Part shown: piece after piece, positions 8,974 through 20,506 of the stretch
Layout of the letters: every line of letters starts with the position of its first letter
Position numbering within the stretch: the first letter of the stretch is position 1
Source: Bugula neritina
Lineage: Eukaryota; Bryozoa; Gymnolaemata; Cheilostomatida; Bugulidae
Reading direction: 5' to 3'
Assembly: GCA_964035545.1 (NCBI GenBank)
Contig: OZ037771.1
Coordinates: 3,180,128 to 3,244,127 of the forward strand
Length of the DNA: 64,000 nt
The notes under the pieces: generated by a model
The model's input: only the letters and a program-made list of their open reading frames with translations
The model's database searches: none
What the model was told of the DNA's origin: nothing
Program-made: the position numbers and the translations under genes

Positions 8974-11900
8974 TTAGTTCTCACTATACTGGCTGCACAC
9001 TTCTTTGTCGGCTTTCTTCAGCTTAATACGGGTGTTCAGTTGATTGGCCCGCAGTTTAGACCAGATTCTATGATCAGTCATCCCAAAATCCTTTGCAGCA
9101 GCCATGGCAGCACCGTCAGCATTACGTATGGTAGCACAACTCACACCTGCAGAAGGACAATACTACACTCTGTAGTGTATGTACTACACTCTGTACTCTG
9201 TAGCGTATACAACACTCTGTAGCGTATACTACACTCTGTAGCGTATACCACACTCTACCTGTAGGCATGTTGAGAGAAGACCAGATGTCGTTGCAGCTTT
9301 CCTGAGATGGCGGAGGGCAGTTATACACAGGATACGGGGTGTTGGCGGATACCACGGGGCCCAGCCCGTTACTCCTTCCAGCTACAGCAATGAACACAGT
9401 CTTGATGCCGTCACCTGGTAAACAGAAGAACAGGGCATTTGACCTTGACATTCTCTAAGGCAGAGTCTGCGCAGAAAAAATATGGAGTGGATAAAAAATG
9501 TGAGGAAGCAACAAAGAAATGGATTATATGTTAGCTGTTACAAAAAGCTGCTTATATATATTGTTCCGGTTAATTCAAACATAAAGTATCTGTTGATGAA
9601 ATTTTGAAGATAGACATTAGTGAACCAGGAGGGGGAGGGGAGGAGAGAATTTTCAGAAATAAGGATAAACTTGTTTCTACTTTCTACTGCAATATTCTTA
9701 TCCAATTGAAAAATTAAAGTGACAACGTCAAATACAAGTATAGCAAATGGTGAACAGAATTTGACTGCGAAACAAGGAAGAGTCATGTGATAACAAGAGC
9801 AACACAATTACTGATACACAATCTACAAACAGATGTATACAATACTGTAGTATTGAGTTACGTGAGCAGATATACTTCCTTCTACACTGAATACGGCCAA
9901 GTTTTACCTTTTGATAAGCACACTCAATAGTAAAATGCAACAATAACCCTCCCACATGAAAGGGATTTGATTTCAGTCCATCCGGCAAAACACTCTGCCA
10001 GTTTAAACTGAAAGTAAAAACTCAGCTAAGTGTTATAAAGTCACCTTCATATTTAGCCACCATCTCTAGAGTATCACTGGTTCCCTTGTGGGCTGAGGTG
10101 ACGCGGCACTCAGTGGGGATTCCATACTTCTTACAGTGCCCGGCGATCTTGTAGGCCCACTCCTTGTCACTAGCTGAGCCCATGAGAATGACCACTCGGC
10201 AGGTTGGGGGTGGGAGAAGCAGCTGCAGTAGCACCATCACTACTACTATTACTACTATTACACTAATACTAAATACTGCTACTGCTGCTACTACTACTCC
10301 AATACTACTACTACTACTAGTAGTAGTACTAAGAGTGGTACTAATAGCATTATTACTACTATCACTACTAGTACCACCACTACCACTACTAATAATGAAC
10401 TATTAGTACTGCTGCTACTACTAGTACAATAGCGTCAGCAGCTAAATATACTAATTTGTAAGGTGAAAAAAATTTTCAGAGTAAAACAGAAAATGTATTC
10501 CTAGCAGCCATTACATTCAGCTTATCAGCGATCCACTCGAAGTTCCTCTTGACTTCCTGCAGGGCCTCCTTCGTCACTTCTGGCAGATCCCGGTACACCT
10601 GCTTGTCCTTCATCAGTCTCCTGTCCCCTGAGGGCCACAATCTCCACGAGTCTGAGTCTATGATGTCAGAGAGGATGATCTCCCCTGTCAAGTGATAGCA
10701 ACACAACTAATAATGTATGTGCAATGAGTACATTGTATGTGCAGTGAGTACATTGTATGTGCAGTGAGTGCATTGTATGTGCAGTGAGTGCATTGTATGT
10801 GCAGTGAGTGCATTGTATGTGCAGTGAGTGCATTGTATGTGCAGTGAGTGCATTGTATGTGCTGTGAGTACATTGTATGTGCTGTGAGTACATTGTATGT
10901 GCTGTGAGTACATTGTATGTGCAGTGAGTACATTGTATGTGCAGTGAGTGCATTGTATGTGCAGTGAGTGCATTGTATGTGCAGTGAGTGCATTGTATGT
11001 GCAGTGAGTGCATTGTATGTGCAGTGAGTGCATTGTATGTGCTGTGAGTACATTGTATGTGCTGTGAGTACATTGTATGTGCTGTGAGTACATTGTATGT
11101 GCAGTGAGTGCATTGTATGTGCTGTGAGTACATTGTATGTGCTGTGAGTACATTGTATGTGCAGTGAGTACATTGTATGTGCTGTGAGTGCATTGTATGT
11201 GCTGTGAGTACATTGTATGTGCTGTGAGTACACCAGTACTGGTATTGATCTCTCTCAATTACTTATACTCTAATACAAGACTTCAGAAATGTAAGCTTTG
11301 TGGTTACAGCTATTTGCTAAGCAACATGGAACCCAGATCAGAGGGTACTATTGACAGGGAGTTATAGAAGACGAACATTGCTAGCTATTGAAGGATAATG
11401 ATTTAGCAGATGTGAAAGAAGTTGAACAGTTGTCATGACAACGACTAAAACTAAAGTGTAGACTTGGCACTGCAGAGTGGTGTTAACTAAACCAAATTCC
11501 CATCGTTGTTTCTTATTTTCAGCCTGCGAGCTCACATGTGTGTTCAACAAACCAACCTTGGGAATTGACTCCAAACTCAATCTTCATGTCAATCAATGCA
11601 CAATCTATGGACGCCCAGGCTTTCTCTAGAATCTCAAACACGCATACAGACGTCTGTGACATCATTTCCACGTCATCTGCAGTAATTTTTATGCCTCCAA
11701 TGACCATTTCGGCAGACACGACGTCCTCAAATGACCACTCTGGATCACCAGCTGCGTCATCCTGTAGAAAAAACAGTGAAATATGAAGGGTTGATTACAC
11801 TGAGCAGTTGTGGTCTAGGGGTTAGAGCACTGGCTTGATAAACACAAGGTCAGTAATTTGATCTCCAGTGAAGACTATTGGTGATGTTAGGACGGGCATT

Positions 11901-14365
11901 TAGGCATAATTGCTCTTGTGTCACAATGGTGAAAAAGACTTCAGCCCTATTTAACAAAAACCCTTTCCATCAGGGGTTCTCACAGGGATAGTGACTATAA
12001 ACTCACGTTGGTTTTTATAACAAGCATATAGCCCGTATTTTATACACCAGACCTAGACCACATTTACCTCATGGACTTATGATTTTCATGCAACTTGATG
12101 ATTGGTGGCAGAGAGAAACACAAACTAGAGAGCACTTTTAAGTTATTTACAGATGTTTTGAGTCATCTACCGCTAGAGAGGGCACAACTCTCACTGCACA
12201 CATTTGTTTCAACCAGAAGATGCTGATATCAACATAGTAGTACAAGAATGAACAGCCACAATCTACCAGCACACTGATAGCTTGAGCTATAAACTGCCTA
12301 TTATCTGATTGATATCTTAGAGCCCAGCACTGTAGTCTGAAATACTGTTTCTATACCATGTTAGACACTGTGTTAGGTTTGAGGAAAGACAACTCTTGAA
12401 CGCATGCAGAGTACAAGGAGAGCAACATTGATTTGTCCAACAAAAGCTGCATCTCCTAAAGTCTCAACAGCATGAAGAGACAAAACTTGCCGTAAACTAG
12501 CAAATATTATCAGTGAAGTAAAACCAACTCTCTGTTTAGAAAGGTAACTTCAGTCAACCCTAAATATAAATATACAGGAAGGGGGGGGGGTGTTGGATAC
12601 CCACTTGGTAAGCAGAAAACAAACATTCATGGTTGGAAATAAGAATCAAAACATTTGGTATTGAGTTTAAGATTACTTGAGGGATTTACAGAAGGAATTT
12701 ATTCAACTGAATGAAGGGATTAGAACTACACATTAGATAAGATCCTTACAACTGCTAGACAAGTGGTAAACAAGTAAGCTGGTGTGGCATGTGGCAGGCT
12801 ACCAAGTAGACCACAACTAATTACTATTCCAGTTTCCTGAGTCCAAAGTCCTCCTGTCTCAAATAAACAAGCCCAGCTCTCTAACGCTCAACTGTGTAGA
12901 CTGTAGAGTGTAGACTGAGTAGACTGTAGACTAAGCAAGGGGCACGTTTGATTGATGGGGGCACAAAGAGACTGACCAGTGAATATTCAGGAAATTACTG
13001 GATTGATTCAGTTGCAGACACAAAGAGAAAAACAGTCAACAGTTCCGATATTTTAGAACAAAGAGACTTTCTGCAGGAGAATTTAACAATAAACAACAAA
13101 TAGCATGATGCAACTTTACATCCAGTATGTAACTGTAGAGTGTAGATGTTTTACTGAAGAAAAGTAGGTTATTTGTTACTGGAAACACATATGTATAGGT
13201 TAAATTAGCTAAAGGAACCAGTAGCTAAAGGACATGTGTTTTCACCTGCAACCACCAGGCACATAGAAACACCCACTGAAAGCACGGCATACCTTGTAAA
13301 AGTATTCACTCTTCACGGGAGAGAATCTGAAGCCTTCCTTGACATTGTGATTCCTTTTGAGGAAGGACCCAGTAGCCACCCGTCTCGTGACAAACTCAAT
13401 GGGAATCATGGCACAGCGCTCGGCTATGAATTCTCGCTCAGACTCCAATCTCACGAAATGGTTTCTAACACCTGAGGGAGGAGAGGAACGTAGAGACAGC
13501 TTCAGTATGTGTTTCAAGGAACAGAAAATAGCACACCAGTGCATGTCGCTGACCAGAGCAACTACACAGAGTGGTGAGTTTCCATTTAGCTGATCAACAC
13601 AGCTATACTGATTAGCTGCACACTAACCAGTGTACCTGTCACCTATAACTCACCTTCACATGTCACCTACAACTCACCTGTCACATATAAACCACCTGCA
13701 TATGTAAGTCAACTGTCACTTGCAACTCACCTGCATCTGTCAACAATCCAAAAACACTGGCAGCAGTTCTAGTGGAGATGGCAGCTTTACCTTCAAGCTC
13801 ATTGGATCTACAAATTACAACCAACTCCTTACAGCTAACCCAAATTTAGTTTACAGCTTTGCTCTATTTCAAATAGTGAAGTGACATATCTTTGTTGAAA
13901 GGGTGGACTATTGAAAAGCAAATAAAATCAACCAGTTTGAGTCTCAACATTCTTAGGAGTCAAGCATTCTTCAAACACTCATTCTTGAATATCTCTATGG
14001 AAATTTAGAAAACTACTAAACTGTAGAGAGTGCAAGACAATGCAGTAAATCTAACTATAGAGCTATAGCAAAATCAACACAATAATATTGATCCTCAGTC
14101 AAACTCAGTTTAAACTGGTGTAAATCATCAAACAGTCTGAATCAACTCACACTGCCCAGTATATAGAAATATAAAATTAGTTTTCAGTTTGAATCTTGCA
14201 ATGAACTCAACACTGAAAAGATTACTACCTGGCAGCGTTGTGAGCTGTTATCCTGTCTTTAGAGTAAACTATACAAATGCTGTCATCACCTTCTACTGCA
14301 TAGATGATTTTAGTCTTGCCTTCTGCAAGCTGAGCACCTCGTTTTATGCTCTCAGTCTCACTCAT
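8974..14365 (-). CDS. PAICS: Bifunctional SAICAR synthetase / AIR carboxylase
   Basis: Cytosolic enzyme of de novo purine synthesis: carboxylates AIR to CAIR, then joins aspartate to give SAICAR. Exons (minus): 14365-14229, 13807-13731, 13471-13293, 11761-11557, 10684-10515, 10222-10045, 9414-9259, 9146-8974. They have GT/AG boundaries and all phases agree, giving 424 aa (the human protein has about 425). Residues 1 to about 255 are the SAICAR synthetase domain: EGKTK near the start, then EMIPIE-like [21 protein letters not shown] and [12 protein letters not shown]. From about residue 264 the PurE domain follows: MGSASD at 270-275, [19 protein letters not shown] and WSKLRA. This domain fusion is typical of animals. 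The start ATG is preceded by an in-frame stop and matches the family start. Introns 4, 5 and 7 carry tandem repeats next to exons; intron 3 follows a SINE-bearing stretch in intron 3/4. No lesions seen. Confidence 0.95.
9153..9258. repeat. Minisatellite filling PAICS intron 7
   Basis: About five imperfect copies of a 19-bp unit (core ACACTCTGTAGCGTATAC). It fills nearly the whole intron between exons 7 and 8. On the minus strand the unit resembles the exon-7 donor junction CTACAG/GTAGAGTGTGGTATACG with GTAG removed. Confidence 0.75.
10224..10430. repeat. Trinucleotide-type repeat in PAICS intron 5
   Basis: Imperfect ACT/ATT triplet tract (with GTA-type stretches). It begins directly at the exon-6 acceptor (CTGCAG at 10222/10223) and runs about 200 bp into the intron. 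Confidence 0.8.
10713..11232. repeat. 20-bp minisatellite in PAICS intron 4
   Basis: About 26 copies of a 20-bp unit (plus strand CATTGTATGTGCAGTGAGTG with variants GCTG and GTA). Units form a higher-order block of nine: 10741-10920 repeats as 10921-11100. Because 20 is not a multiple of 3, all three minus frames stay open, giving spurious 175-183 codon reading frames. The array starts about 30 bp from the exon-5 acceptor. Confidence 0.93.
11803..12022 (+). mobile_element. tRNA-derived SINE
   Basis: The head has a box-A-like motif (GTGGTCTAGGGG at 11810-11821), then GTTAGAGCAC as in tRNA D-arms, and a degenerate box B near 11855-11866 (TTTGATCTCC). The 3' body is shared with the fragment at 7051-7140 on the other strand. 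It lies in PAICS intron 3, upstream of exon 4, in the orientation opposite to the gene. A tRNA gene itself is excluded by the degenerate arms and the long unrelated tail. Confidence 0.7.
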
Positions 14366-14579
14366 GTCTAAATCAAACTGATACTCATGATACCAGAAGA
14401 ATGCAGCACCAACAAAATATTTTATTCCATATAGGTCACTAATAAGTGCAGTAATATACTTATATAGGTGCAGTAGTTAAGAAAATTTAATAACCTAAGT
14501 TTCTTAAAACATTTTGGTTGGGATTAGGAGTTGACGTTCTGGTGAGAACATAACTTCCTTTGCAGTTTGCTACATTAAC

Positions 14580-14945
14580 ATTTTTTAACATATAACACAG
14601 ACTTTTCTCAATCTAATTACTATCAGTAACAAGAGTATCTGTATTCCTAATAGTAATTATACTTATAGTTAGACATACGATATTCCTATCAGTATGTGAG
14701 TATCACAGTCATGAGTCACAGTGATACTGATAGTAATGACTACTAAAAGTAAATCTAAATACTAATCAAGCTAATCACTAAGCCTAATAATTATGACAAT
14801 CACAATGTTAAAACTTAAACTAATATTTTAATTTATAAATTGATGTTATAGTTAGTATTACTATTACTATAGTATTAGTATAGTTATACTTATAGTTATA
14901 CCGATAGTGATAGTGATACTGATCGCCGATAGTGATAGACGCACA
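14580..14945. repeat. Degenerate TAGT/TACT-type simple sequence
   Basis: Dense irregular repetition of short words such as ATAGT, TATCAGT, AGTGATACTGATAG without a fixed period. Sequence of the same texture recurs at 28110-28800 and 59735-60310. Confidence 0.5.
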
Positions 14946-15138
14946 CTTACACTAGCTTGGAAAACAAATTTATGATTATAATATTTATACTTGAACACCT
15001 ACTGAAAATTTTGCAGAACTAAACGTCAAAGCAGGAAACCAAGAGAACTTTGTGAGAAAAGGTGAACCTGGTTTGCAGAGAAATATGTAACAAATAACAA
15101 TGCTAGTAAATATTATTATTACTTTCAACAGCTGCTAG

Positions 15139-15489
15139 CACGTGCGCGTTTGATTTTGAAAACGGGTAGTTGGTGCTCAAATTTTAAAGTGGGCGTGACC
15201 GATTAGTAAAAACTAGAAATAACAACCTCCAATCAAAACAAAGGTCTGATAAAATTGATAACTAACTGTAGGCTTCAACCAATGAAATAAAACTTATTGG
15301 TTATAGTTATAGCTTCAACTACCGGCATTCTTTTATTTCACAGTTATGATCAAGGATGTCTAAAGTGATAAAACTCGTTAGAACAGTTTGATATGAGCGA
15401 TGATAGCCGAGACGTCCATGTGTTAATCAAGAATCGCTAATAAAGATAATAAACTGTCTCTATTCATATAGAAGGCTATAATCTATTGG
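15139..15489. promoter_or_regulatory. Candidate PAICS (possibly bidirectional) promoter motifs
   Basis: An E-box CACGTG at 15139-15144, a GGGCGTG element at 15191-15197, and CCAAT boxes in both orientations: CCAAT at 15229-15233 and 15279-15283, ATTGG at 15296-15300 and 15485-15489. Purine-synthesis genes are classic targets of E-box factors and CCAAT clusters are common in divergent promoters. The transcription start is not visible, so this is inference. A further CCAAT at 16546-16550 lies nearer the plus-strand gene. Confidence 0.35.
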
Positions 15490-16677
15490 CTCCACTTCGT
15501 GAGACATTTAGCAGCATAACAACATTCTTACTCTGCTTTTCACACTTGAAAATAAAGAGAAACGTAGAAATTTCAAGTCTTTATTTAAGCAATTTAAGCA
15601 ACATAAGGTGTTAAATAAAACCCAAGGTGAAGGTTAAATATTATAAATATAGTTCTTTACAGATTAACTTAGTTTACAAGTATTACAACCCTTTAAATGT
15701 ACAACTATATGCAGACTATCTGGGTACAAATGAAACATAAAGCAAACAAAAAATTTTCAATTTTGAATCTGCTATATTGAAACCATAAATTGAATAAACA
15801 ATAATTTGATGTTGTCATTATAATAAGTCCTATTGCCTATTATAGTAATTATAAGTACTAGGTCTACCTATAAAATAAAAATTGCGTTCAACATGTATTG
15901 CCACCTACTAGGCTTGACTTACTAGTTATTAGATACTAAAATAACTTATTATATATGACATACCAACTATTTATTACAGATTATACCTCTATTTCTAGAA
16001 TAACAATACTTATATGTATAGTAGTACCCATGGCTGTGGTGGACACAACTCCTAGTATTATGTTAGGCTTATATACCCGGATCTTGTGTGGAGCCCTACT
16101 ATACCACACCATTACCATCTGAACTTACAACTTCTGTAGTAGAATACATGGTCTGCAGCTACGTACACTCTTCTACTAGATTAGTTGGTTTTAAAATATT
16201 TTACAATGAAAGTGACAGATATCAAATGTTACCTTTTTCGTACCTAACATGGACAAGTCATTTATTGTTTTTAAAAAGAATTTCCTAATTTGCTTTCAGT
16301 TTGGATATTTGTCTTCTCGTGTAATTTTTTTCACTAAATAGCATTAATTTCTCATTATCCAGTGTCCTATTCAATACTGACAAGGCAATAAACTAAACCT
16401 GAATATTCAACGCAGTAATTTTATATCCATTTCTTCAGTTTATTGGTGCGACAACTCCAATTTTCCAACCTGCTCTTGCCTGGTACGTTGGTTTTAAATT
16501 TTCCATAATTTTGTGTAATGTTCATTTTTATTGATTTTTCTTCAACCAATGAGTGGTGCTTGCAAGTAATACATGTGTCGTGTTATACAGAGGCCATTGT
16601 ATCTTCAGTAGATGTACATTCAACAACCCCACGTATTCTACTCAATCGCAGTTTAAACTGAAAATTACACAGCAGTC

Positions 16678-19600
16678 ATGTCTGTAATGTTGACAGCCAC
16701 AAAAAATGTCGTCAGGAAGAAGTCAGCTTCAGCTAAATCAGCTCGAAACAAGGAGTGAGTCAATTTTATTTGTTTTGTTTAATGTTTTACTTTTTGAAGG
16801 TTTATGCGCGTTGGGCACATATTTTATGTCTTTAGAGAGTTAGGAGTTTGCTGGGTCTGGTTGGCGTAGAAATATGTGCACCAAAAAGATAAATCATATG
16901 ATATGGGAAGATGAAATAAGTTAGTTGTGACTGAATATTAAAGATTAAAACACTTTTTAAAAAGTATTTTTGCCTGTATTACTTTATTAAATATACAAAC
17001 TATGTTATTATAAAAATTTTAGACTTTTCAATAATAAAAAAGAAATCCTAATGCAATTAATAGTGCTAACTCCTAACTCCAAAGTACTAACTAGTTACTA
17101 AATAATTGGTCATTTTATAAACTCTTCTGTGTTTACTAAGTGAAGTGACAATAAAAAAGATGCTGATGAATAAAAAATTAAGCAATATTTTTCAATTTAA
17201 GAAATATAACTGCAGTTTTTCTTAAAGAAAAGTAAGAAATATCAACGCCCTGCATTTGCTAATGATTCTCGGGGCTTTTGATTTCATCAAACAATAAAAT
17301 ATTCAAAATTATGTGTTGTCTGTGAATCATTCAAAAAGGTTCCTATGAGAAAGATTCAATTGGTGCCCAACTTATGATTTATTTATGAAGTTATAGTCAC
17401 GTAACATCACTGTTTAGATGCTGCATGGAAATACACGTCGCACTGTTTACATCACATACAGCGACTTCTACAATAATATATCTAGCTCTTGGTGTCAGCA
17501 GTTGGGGGAATTGGCTGCGCATCTAGTGCTCAGCATACTAAACTTCAATCAATATATTGCATCAATACTTTCACAATGGCTTCTAATAACGAGAGCATAG
17601 CTCATTGTTGGAACAGCACTAGAATCAATATCGTATAATACACATTGAGAAGGCCAACGTTCAGAGTTCTGCAGCTGGTTGTTTGTGCAAGGTAAACTCG
17701 TATCTGCACACCACACTGTTTTCGCCATGATTTCTGCTTTTACCACGAATCATATTTCGAAATTAATTCAATATCTTTCTTGTATTACTTGAAATTACAT
17801 TGATTGTTGCCGTATATATAGTAACTGGACAAACTCAAATGACTGCAACTGCAAACGAAAATAGTAAATCAATAACATGAGTTTTGTCAGGTATATTTAA
17901 GGTAGACATGAGAAGTCGTGCCCTCTATTCTGCATATGACAACCCGGCATATATTATATGTAACAAACATTGATCAACCGTTCTGTTTTATTTGCCTAGT
18001 CTGTTCAATATATTTGATGATTAGTGCTTGGAATTATATCTCAAAATTGTTGCTTTTTCAAGTGAATAATTTTAAAGCTCATAAAAGTTATTCGTTAGGG
18101 AAATTTGATATTCTCCATTCCTATAAAAAAATTCTTTATTTCTCTATTTTTAGGGGCAATGTACTAAACACGAATTGAAATTACTTTAATAAATTATACA
18201 GATATTCTCAGACATGGAATTACAATATACATTTTGACGTGTAGCCTTCTTGAGTAACTTTTGATTAAAAATCTGTTGAAAATAATCTTGTGAGATAAAT
18301 TTTGACTTAAATCTAGTGGTTTGAGTACAACTCTTGACCTCACTATACTCGTATTTTCAGCCGACGACCTCCGTCTAAACCTAAGACACAGACAGCGTCA
18401 CATTCCTCTCACGTCAGCAGTCAGAACGTGAAAACATGGCGCTGGACAGAAGTAGTGGAGAGTCAGGAGGGACTGCCCGAGGAGTCAATAAAAACCTTGA
18501 CCTTTAGTAAGTTGTGCCAACTGCTTGAGTGGCATTTTTTCACCTCAAATGACCTGATGTCAGCAATAATATGTTCACTTCATTGTGTAGAATTTTGAAC
18601 TGCATAGAAAATGTATTTGTTTCCAGTAATAATTATCAGGTAAAGGTGGGTTGTGAAGTAGTTTAACTATGCGGAGAATTGCTACATTTTCAGACATCCT
18701 TTGCCATGTCTGCGAATGTAAGCTGTAAAAACCAGCAAATCACCAAGAAGTCTTTTCTGTTATGCTGACAATATTAATCGTGTGTCTAAATTTACTTTGT
18801 ACCTATGTTAGCAGAATTATATCTAAAAAATCAATGTATAAAGAAATGTTTAAATTATAACTGCTATAGTAAATAGCCCAAGTTCTGCAATGCAGACCAA
18901 TAGAATGACTCAGCTAATGACAAAACATGGCTAATGCCACTCTCTACTAATGGATTCGTACATAATAAGATGGTGTATAAATAACCTGACCTGCTCTAAC
19001 CTGCTATTCCGTGTCTATTATTTGAATGATGGCATGTTTTGTTATCCGAAAAGTATATAATTATTTCAATCGGCAGTTGAATTATTGGACAGGAAATATC
19101 CTCATTTCCTGAAGCGCATATCATTTATTCATTGCCTATGCAGACATTAGTAAAATATAATATATTTATATATGTTATACAGGATTTGTGGTGCAATCAC
19201 TATAGTTTAGATCAGCTCTTTTGTCTATCAATGCGATTGTATGAGCTTTTATATTTTTCACAATATTCTGTAGATTTATAGCTCCTAGACAGAAAGTATT
19301 TTCAATCATGCAAATGAATCCTCCTCAGTTCTCAAATTGTTTTCTTATTATTTTTAGTTACCAAACGTATTTCTTTTGGAAAAGAATCATTTAGCAATAT
19401 ATTATACATATTATTCAATATAAGTTACATCAATTTCAGTGGATAAAAATTAAATTAAATCAGAGAAAAAGCAATTCCTCGACATAACTATAATATTGAT
19501 CATAGTCAAATTTCTATCTATTTTTGAAATTTTATTGGCTAGTAAAATTTTTTAGGGAAAGACACTGTAGAAATTTGGGTGGATGATGAGAAGGCTAAAG

Positions 19601-20506
19601 TGATGGTAAGTAAACATACCTTATATTAGAGCATGGCGTTAAAATATATATAGCCTTAGTGTTCTATAACTGTCTTGAATATTGGAAATAAGCTAAGCAT
19701 GCGCAAAGTACATATCCGTAGCTCATTAATTTCATGCAATACCAATATGTACACATGTCACTCACAAAATATAATATTACCAATACAGAATAAAAACATT
19801 GTCCTTTACCAGTATATTGGTGTTGGTGAGAATTGCAAAAAATTCTTTTTGTTTACCAAGATTTAACGAATACATGCTTTAGTTTCCACCTTCGTTAAGT
19901 CTTTCTACAAATCAATAGACTATGCATATATGCATCGTGCTTTACTTAGTCCGCTGAATAAATTTATTGAAAACCAAATCAATATCGCCATAGAAAACTC
20001 TCTGTTGCCTAACTTTACAGCATTAGATGACATAATCATTGTGTATGCATGCCATAATAATAATGGTGACTAGATGAGAGTACTCATGGCAGTGTTGTTT
20101 TCATTTCTTAAAGTTGAATGAGGATACAATGATAACTGATAACTTTTTGTATTTTTTGGTTAAATATATTTATTTCAAAATGAGAAAAGTTTTCAGTTTG
20201 GTTTTGATTACTAAAAATATTTTTCACATAATATGTATAGATTCAGTAAGAAAGCGCTTATGTTGTCCCAGACGCGGGTTTAGCATAATTTCCAGAACAA
20301 AATAGAACGAGTTGCCTTGAGCCAATCTGATCGTGAGTTTCTTGTTTCAGGACGCGTTTGCTGAAGATGCCGAAGGGGCGGTGATAAACTTTGAATGTCT
20401 GCCTCATTCCGGGACCATTTCAACTTGTCGCAATGAATTGGGAGAGCTCGAGCAAATTCTTACCTTAGAAACACCAGAAGGACCTGTCGTTGTTGAGCAT
20501 AATTAA
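16678..20506 (+). CDS. Unrecognised small protein, 142 aa, four exons
   Basis: Exons 16678-16754, 18361-18506, 19556-19605 and 20351-20506 with strong donors (GTGAGT, GTAAGT, GTAAGT), clear pyrimidine-rich acceptors and consistent phase, ending in TAA. Residues 1-45 are basic and Ser/Lys/Arg-rich (VVRKKSASAKSARNK, then RRPPSKPK), possibly a nuclear signal. The rest is acidic with a conserved-looking core: WRWTEVVESQEG, VEIWVDDEKAK, and a C-terminus ELEQILTLETPEGP. No signal peptide or membrane segment. I cannot name the family. Codon choice and exon structure look like a real conserved gene. It runs head-to-head with PAICS and tail-to-tail with AKAP17A. AATAAA at about 21359 is a possible 3' end. 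Confidence 0.75.

Larger units (their letters stand above)
14366..16677. other. Divergent intergenic region between PAICS and the 142-aa gene
   Basis: 2.3 kb separates the two start codons, which point away from each other. Untranslated first exons may lie here but cannot be placed. It includes a degenerate simple-sequence stretch (14580-14945) and a cluster of promoter-like motifs (15139-15489). Confidence 0.6.

Noticed and set aside
10666-11258. Three overlapping minus frames of 175-183 codons
   Set aside because: They arise because the 20-bp minisatellite unit lacks stops in any frame; the stretch is an intron of PAICS.
11810-11880. tRNA gene
   Set aside because: Box A is good but box B and the arms are degenerate and an unrelated tail follows; it is a SINE head.
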